The notes under the pieces are model-generated. The model had not been told where the DNA came from. It ran no database searches and was given only the letters and a program-made list of their open reading frames with translations. A stretch of DNA of 11,810 bases, from the NCBI GenBank assembly GCA_004378665.1, contig SOIA01000248.1:1-11810 (forward strand), given 5' to 3'. Positions 8,094 to 11,810 of this stretch are shown here, in pieces (position 1 is the first letter of the stretch; the number at the start of each line of letters is the position of its first letter). A program made the translations under genes and the position numbers. The DNA comes from Candidatus Aminicenantota bacterium (lineage in GTDB: Bacteria; Acidobacteriota; Aminicenantia; Aminicenantales; Aminicenantaceae).

Positions 8094-8687
8094 TTATTTG
8101 TCCTCTGTCTGTTTGGCCTCGACTGACTCAATATCCAGGCCAATATAAAATGTTTGCGGATCTGTTCCGCTCTCCGGTTTGATCACCTGCACAGCATTCT
8201 CAGCCACAGCCCTTGAGATTTCACTTTCCGGGTCATTCAGGTCACCGAAAAGGATGGCACCAGTGGGACAGGCTTCCACGCATGCAGGTTCGAGGCCGGC
8301 ATCCACTCTGTGATGGCACCAGTAACATTTCTCTGCAATTTTTTTAATGGGATGAATGTACCTTACCCCGTACGGACAGGAGGCCATGCAGTACCGGCAG
8401 CCGATACACCTGTGCGGGTCAATATAGACTATGCCATCCGGACGCTTGATACCGGCGTTCACCGGGCAGACAGTCACACAGATCGGATCTTCACAGTTAT
8501 TGCAGAGGATGGGAAGGAAGAATTCCCTGGAATGAGGATAACGTCCTTTTTCCACTCTTTTGACCCAATTCCTCCACACTCCGAGCGGAACATCATTTTC
8601 GCTCTTGCAGGCCAAGGCGCAGGTGTTGCATCCTATGCATTTCCTGAGATCGAACAATACAGCCAATCTTTTATTCTGGGCCTTCAT
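8094..8687 (-). CDS. Four-cluster [4Fe-4S] ferredoxin-type subunit (PsrB/QrcC/DsrO family)
   Basis: A 197-residue electron-transfer protein with 16 Cys in four groups: 17/20/23/27, 62/65/70/74, 94/97/100/104 and 121/124/136/140. The last group has the wide spacing typical of the DmsB/NrfC/PsrB family. It should form a wire of four [4Fe-4S] clusters between the multihaem or Mo-family subunit and the NrfD-type membrane protein. It has no signal peptide, so if periplasmic it must be co-exported with the Tat-signal-bearing Mo-family subunit, as known for PsrB and DmsB relatives. The start ATG overlaps the heptahaem cytochrome stop as ATGA, with GGAG nine bases upstream. The family call is secure; its precise electron donor is inferred. 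Confidence 0.94.
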   Translation of the reverse strand: MKAQNKRLAVLFDLRKCIGCNTCALACKSENDVPLGVWRNWVKRVEKGRYPHSREFFLPILCNNCEDPICVTVCPVNAGIKRPDGIVYIDPHRCIGCRYCMASCPYGVRYIHPIKKIAEKCYWCHHRVDAGLEPACVEACPTGAILFGDLNDPESEISRAVAENAVQVIKPESGTDPQTFYIGLDIESVEAKQTEDK

Positions 8688-9859
8688 TCTGTTTCTCTCC
8701 CCCCTTCATTCCCGTTGTCTTCTTCTTCTTCTTCTTTGGATTCGGGAATCTGGCTGTCATTTTTTTCTTCTACTGGCTCTTTCCTCTGTTCTTCCTCTTG
8801 AATTTCATCGGGATCTTTTGTCTCTTCCTTTTTGGGAGTTTCTTCTTTTGAGGCTGGCTCTTCTTTTTCCACTTCTTCTTCTTGTTCTTGACCTTCCTGC
8901 ATCTCCTGTTCGTGTTTTATCTCTTCTTCCTCGACTCCTTCTGGGAACTGCTCAGGCTGAGGTTCGGGCTCCTGTCCTTCTTTTCTCTGCACTTCTGCGT
9001 CTTTTTCATGTGTTTCTTCTTCGATCCTCATGCCCTCAAACCAGGACTTAACTCTGTTAACGATGCTTTCTCGTGATCTGTAACCGAGATACACGAAAAC
9101 GCCCACAACAAGAGAAAGCACCAGCGCGCTGCTCAAATAATTGAGAGGAGACGCTCTGAGCGAATCCAGGTGTGTTGGGCCCGTCACAAAATTGGCCATC
9201 GATCGCACATCATGACAGCGGGAACAGAAATCCTTGTGCACGCGTTTGGTGCCGTGGGCAGAATCCTGATAATGACAATTGATGCACACCATCATATCGA
9301 ATCTTTCAGAGATGTCACCTTTGCGGTGGCCGGATATTTTTCCCAGGGAGCCGCCCTTGGAAATCCTCTGGACCATGACTTCGGCATGGCAACTGCCGCA
9401 GGTTTCGCCTATGTTATTTTCGTGCACTGAGGATGCGGGATCATCATGAGGAAGGACGTGGTGTTTAGTGTGGCAGTGAAAACAAAGGGGCAATTCCTTT
9501 CCTGGAGAGGGAGCGGAAAAGGTCAGATGGACATTTCTCTGGAATTCTTCTGCTTCCTCCGGGTGGCAGCGCGCACAATCCACATTGACGTGTCCCTCTC
9601 TAAAATGGAGATAAGGATTGGCCTGTGTATGGCAGTCCACGCAGAGTACATTGCCTCTGTGGTGGATATCCTGGCTCCATTTTCCCTGGTCGACAAAGAG
9701 CGAGCGAACCTTACCATCACTCATAATCTGGGAAATTTCAGGTTTGCCGTGGCAAGAGAGGCATTCTTTATCCGCATAATAATGCGATTGAGAAAAGGAC
9801 TCCTGTACAAAGAGGGATAACGGGATTATGAGAAGTGTAGCGAGTCTTTTCAAACGCAT
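8684..9859 (-). CDS. Heptahaem cytochrome c with C-terminal membrane anchor and acidic tail
   Basis: First gene of the operon, 391 residues. The N-terminal signal peptide (about 1-24, MRLKRLATLL start, hydrophobic core, ending SFSQS) exports a domain with seven CxxCH motifs beginning at residues 33, 73, 95, 126, 154, 192 and 212. A transmembrane helix at about 241-260 follows, with Arg/Lys after it (RSRESIVNRVK), so by the positive-inside rule the rest is cytoplasmic. Residues 279-391 are a disordered-looking Glu-rich tail (43 Glu among residues 281-391). The haem domain resembles c3-like cytochromes attached to NrfD/cytochrome b complexes and would shuttle electrons in the periplasm. The frame continues upstream to a TTG at 9961, but only the ATG at 9857-9859 yields a signal peptide. 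No good Shine-Dalgarno precedes it, which is odd for a lead gene. Its end overlaps the ferredoxin-type gene by ATGA. Confidence 0.9.
   Translation of the reverse strand: MRLKRLATLLIIPLSLFVQESFSQSHYYADKECLSCHGKPEISQIMSDGKVRSLFVDQGKWSQDIHHRGNVLCVDCHTQANPYLHFREGHVNVDCARCHPEEAEEFQRNVHLTFSAPSPGKELPLCFHCHTKHHVLPHDDPASSVHENNIGETCGSCHAEVMVQRISKGGSLGKISGHRKGDISERFDMMVCINCHYQDSAHGTKRVHKDFCSRCHDVRSMANFVTGPTHLDSLRASPLNYLSSALVLSLVVGVFVYLGYRSRESIVNRVKSWFEGMRIEEETHEKDAEVQRKEGQEPEPQPEQFPEGVEEEEIKHEQEMQEGQEQEEEVEKEEPASKEETPKKEETKDPDEIQEEEQRKEPVEEKNDSQIPESKEEEEEDNGNEGGRETE
8687..9025 (-). repeat. Low-complexity GAA/GAG tract encoding the acidic tail
   Basis: The coding strand is strongly purine-rich here, with runs of GAA and GAG (seen as TCTTCT on the plus strand, densest around 8718-8740 and 8868-8930). 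It is coding and in frame with the cytochrome. The interrupted, mixed codons argue against simple slippage of one triplet. The opposite strand shows an artefactual Leu/Phe-rich open frame. Length variation between strains would be expected. Confidence 0.8.
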
Positions 9860-9956
9860 GCCGAACAAATGCTTTGTCCGTTTATTGTTCAGGTCACCCT
9901 GGTTCAAGGTTTTCCGTTTCCGGTCACGCTTGCATTCAAAGGTCGGCACTCGTGAT

Positions 9957-9991
9957 TCCAAATTTGGGATTCATCCGCGTTCAAATTTGGA
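9957..9991. promoter_or_regulatory. Paired CAAATTTGG palindromes, probable operator or leader hairpin
   Basis: TCCAAATTTG (9957-9966) and CAAATTTGGA (9982-9991) are a perfect 10-bp inverted repeat with a 15-base spacer. CAAATTTGG also recurs as a direct repeat (9959-9967 and 9982-9990), and 9958-9967 is itself a palindrome. The centres are 23 bp apart, close to two helical turns. They start about 3 bases past the expected start site of the minus-strand promoter, a classic repressor position. RNA of this region could also fold into a hairpin. No regulator gene is in the window to match it. Confidence 0.55.
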
Positions 9992-10000
9992 GTAAGCCAC

Positions 10001-10029
10001 ATGCTAACACAATGTTTCTTGGTTGACAA
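10001..10029 (-). promoter_or_regulatory. Sigma70-type promoter of the seven-gene redox operon
   Basis: On the minus strand TTGTCA (10024-10029, 5/6) is followed by exactly 17 bases and TAGCAT (10001-10006, 4/6), preceded by TGT, an extended -10 element. The expected start is near 9994, giving a leader of about 135 bases to the ATG at 9859 and placing the CAAATTTGG pair at roughly +3 to +38. This is the best minus-strand promoter match I found in the gap. Confidence 0.55.
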
Positions 10030-10101
10030 GGGAAATGTAAGGGGTCAGGTCACTGTATTCCATCCCATCCGCACATAAAAAAAGAAAGTTTTTTAAATTG
10101 A

Positions 10102-10131
10102 TTTCAAAATGATGCAGGAGATGAGTATAAT
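10102..10131 (+). promoter_or_regulatory. Candidate promoter for dihydrolipoyl dehydrogenase
   Basis: A perfect TATAAT (10126-10131) lies 18 bases after a weak -35, TTTCAA (10102-10107), with an A/T-rich stretch just upstream that could act as an UP element. The expected start is near 10138, leaving a leader of nearly 120 bases. The weak -35 keeps confidence low. Confidence 0.38.
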
Positions 10132-10255
10132 TATCCCATCCTTTATTATTCTTGTTGTGCGGCAGATCATGAATCTTCATCCTGTGAAAGCATCGAGAGT
10201 GGTTTTTCGATCAAAATTGAACCATATCATAATCTGAGTTTATCGAGGAGAGAAG

Positions 10256-11662
10256 ATGGATAAAAAATGGGATTTAGTGATAATCGGAGGAGGCCCGGGT
10301 GGCTACGTGGCAGCTATAAGAGGGACGCAGCTTAAGAAGAAAGTCCTTCTTGTCGAAAAGCATAAAATCGGGGGAACATGCGTGAATTACGGATGCATTC
10401 CCGCCAAATATCTTCTGCACCAGACAAAAATCTATAAAGGACTCAAAGAAAACAAGAATCTTGAAGGTCCTCTCTCAGGCATCAAGCTCGACTGGAAAAA
10501 AGTTCAGCAGGAGAGAGGCCGAGTCGTGGAGAGGCTGGTGAAGGGGCTGAAATTCCTTATCGAAAAAAATGGGGTGGAAATAATCAAGGGACAGGGATTC
10601 ATAAGAAGAGACGGCCAGGTGGCTGTGAGAGTTGATGGGGAAGAGGAAAAAGTTATTGATGCCGAAAAGATCATTCTTGCCACGGGGAGCGGGCCGGCAG
10701 AACTTCCGTTTCTCCGACCTAACGGAAAAGAAATCTTGACATCCCGGGAGGCGCTCGAACTCGACGACGTGCCCAAAAAAATGGTTGTCATCGGTGCGGG
10801 CGCGATCGGATTGGAGATGGGAACGATTTTTCAGAGGTTGGGCACAGAAATCTCGATCCTGGAAATCCTGCCGACCATACTTCCTGGAAGTGATGGAGAA
10901 TCGGTGAAGCGCCTTGAACGAATACTCAAAGCGCAGGGACTCGATATCCATACACAGATCAAGATAGAGTCCAGTCATATCAAGGAGGGAAAGGTCGTCC
11001 TTAAAGGGATAGGCCTGGAAACTCAGTCTCCTTTTGAAATCGAGGCGGAAAAGGTGCTTTTGGCTGTCGGCCGGAATCCCAATTCCGAGGGTTTGACAGA
11101 AAAAAAGGGAGGGATCACCCTGGATGAAAAGGATTTTGTCCGTGTGAACTCCCGACTCGAGACGACTCTTACTGGAGTGTATGCCATCGGAGATTTGATC
11201 GGTGGGAATCTTCTCGCGCATAAAGCGTCACATGAAGGCATACTTGTTGCGGAGAATGCCTCTGGAGCAAAAAAGGAGATGAGCTACGAGGCATTACCGA
11301 TGGCCGTTTACACGGATCCGGAATTTTCATCCGTCGGTTTGACCGAGGACGAAGCTCTAAAGAAGGGAATAAAAATCCAGACAGGTTCATTCTCACTTCA
11401 GGCTAGCGGCCGCGCTCTCACGTTGGGAAGACAGGAGGGAATGGTCAAGATCATCGCGAATGAGAAGGATAAGATTATTGGGGCCCATATTCTGGCTCCG
11501 AATGCGAGCGAGTTCATCCCTGAGATCACCCTCGCTATGAGCAAAGGTCTGAAGATCCAAGACATCTCGTCTTCGATTCACATTCACCCGACTTTATCCG
11601 AAGCAGTGATGGAAGCCGCCTTGAAAGTCAAGAATGAGGCCATTCATATGCTGAATGTTTAG
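10256..11662 (+). CDS. lpdA: Dihydrolipoyl dehydrogenase (E3)
   Basis: A 468-residue FAD- and NAD-dependent flavoprotein that reoxidises dihydrolipoamide in 2-oxo-acid dehydrogenase or glycine cleavage complexes in the cytoplasm. Visible features are the FAD-binding GGGPGG at 11-16, the redox disulfide GGTCVNYGCIPAK with C42 and C47, the LATGS block at 141-145, the NAD-binding GAGAIG at 180-185, the FAD block AIGDL at 310-314, and the C-terminal HPTLSE with catalytic His444 and Glu449. Length is typical for the family. The ATG is preceded by GAGGAG with a 5-base gap, a strong ribosome site. No E1, E2 or glycine-cleavage gene lies in the window, so the host complex is unknown. Mercuric reductase and glutathione reductase are less likely, given the HPTLSE end and the lack of extra Cys. 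The remaining 148 bases to the window end are AT-rich with no clear terminator or gene. Confidence 0.95.
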   Translation: MDKKWDLVIIGGGPGGYVAAIRGTQLKKKVLLVEKHKIGGTCVNYGCIPAKYLLHQTKIYKGLKENKNLEGPLSGIKLDWKKVQQERGRVVERLVKGLKFLIEKNGVEIIKGQGFIRRDGQVAVRVDGEEEKVIDAEKIILATGSGPAELPFLRPNGKEILTSREALELDDVPKKMVVIGAGAIGLEMGTIFQRLGTEISILEILPTILPGSDGESVKRLERILKAQGLDIHTQIKIESSHIKEGKVVLKGIGLETQSPFEIEAEKVLLAVGRNPNSEGLTEKKGGITLDEKDFVRVNSRLETTLTGVYAIGDLIGGNLLAHKASHEGILVAENASGAKKEMSYEALPMAVYTDPEFSSVGLTEDEALKKGIKIQTGSFSLQASGRALTLGRQEGMVKIIANEKDKIIGAHILAPNASEFIPEITLAMSKGLKIQDISSSIHIHPTLSEAVMEAALKVKNEAIHMLNV

Positions 11663-11810
11663 GAATTCAAGTTTCAACAACAGACATCTCATAGATCGGG
11701 ATTATCTGGCTATGTCAGGAGAAAGTTTTATGATTTGAACATCTCAAGTCGAAGCCTGATCCCCTAAATAAAATATTTTTTCAAAATGTTTGCAAATTTA
11801 AAATTATTTA

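Larger units (their letters stand above)
9860..10255. other. Divergent regulatory intergenic region
   Basis: 396 bases without a recognisable gene, between the heptahaem cytochrome (-) and dihydrolipoyl dehydrogenase (+). It holds the operon promoter, the CAAATTTGG pair, an A/T-rich stretch at about 10078-10110 and a TATAAT box facing the dehydrogenase. CAGGTCAC occurs twice (9890-9897, 10046-10053) and CCGGTCAC once between; I would not assign them a function. I see no tRNA or riboswitch signature. Confidence 0.7.

Noticed and set aside
8718..8740. TCT/TTC repeats as a microsatellite or phase-variable tract
   Set aside because: The tract is short, interrupted and made of in-frame triplets, so length changes would not switch the gene off.
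8560..9051. Plus-strand open frame rich in Leu, Phe and Ser opposite the cytochrome tail
   Set aside because: It is the complement of the GAA/GAG-rich acidic-tail coding sequence; its hydrophobic look is a by-product, and it has no ribosome site or recognisable domain.
9860..9961. Extra 34 N-terminal codons of the heptahaem cytochrome from a TTG
   Set aside because: They would place a long charged segment before the signal peptide; the start is TTG and the ATG at 9859 gives a standard signal.
10023..10028. Perfect TTGACA on the plus strand
   Set aside because: No -10-like hexamer lies 16-19 bases downstream (17 bases on the sequence is CAGGTC), and the same bases are largely explained as the complement of the minus-strand -35.
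11663..11810. Intrinsic terminator or new gene after dihydrolipoyl dehydrogenase
   Set aside because: CATAG/CTATG can pair weakly around 11690-11716 but has no U-run, and the terminal AT-rich DNA shows no convincing start codon with a ribosome site before the window ends.

Overview
The window holds a complete, divergently transcribed block of respiratory genes from what looks like an anaerobic or anaerobically respiring Gram-negative bacterium. The evidence for this is abundant c-type haem motifs, a Tat signal, a periplasmic beta-propeller and a NrfD-type quinone subunit. Base composition is near 50% GC. The mix of multihaem cytochromes, CISM (complex iron-sulfur molybdoenzyme) subunits and Hdr/Dsr-type proteins recalls Desulfobacterota, Acidobacteriota or related deep lineages, but I cannot fix the taxon from the sequence.

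Layout. (1) Positions 1-827 (+) carry the 3' part of a threonine aldolase, cut by the window edge and followed by a weak hairpin. (2) Positions 883-9859 (-) carry seven tightly packed genes, read right to left. They are a seven-haem cytochrome c with a C-terminal membrane anchor and long acidic tail, a four-cluster ferredoxin-type subunit (PsrB/QrcC/DsrO type), a NrfD/PsrC-type membrane subunit, a Tat-exported molybdopterin-family subunit, a TolB-like beta-propeller lipid-free exported protein, a six-haem N-terminally anchored cytochrome c, and a fused membrane cytochrome b plus HdrD/DsrK-type Fe-S protein. Two junctions are ATGA overlaps, one has a single-base gap, and only the last gene is preceded by a larger gap (100 bp), which holds a hairpin and a possible internal promoter. 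(3) Positions 9860-10255 are a regulatory intergenic region with a good minus-strand promoter and a pair of CAAATTTGG palindromes just downstream of its expected start site. (4) Positions 10256-11662 (+) encode dihydrolipoyl dehydrogenase, followed by AT-rich DNA to the window end.

How it may work (inference). The ferredoxin, NrfD, Mo-family and multihaem cytochrome subunits resemble the menaquinone reductase Qrc and alternative complex III. In those complexes electrons pass between periplasmic cytochromes and the quinone pool through a Mo-family subunit that has lost its metal. Here too the residue that normally binds Mo appears to be lysine (K180), so the subunit may serve as an electron-transfer or structural part, not a catalyst. 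The terminal gene resembles a DsrM-DsrK or TmcC-TmcB fusion and would connect the quinone pool or membrane haems to a cytoplasmic Fe-S redox reaction. The locus thus combines a Qrc-like module, a DsrMKJOP/Tmc-like module, 13 c-type haem sites and a beta-propeller. I do not recognise this exact combination as a named complex, and it is the main point of interest in the window.
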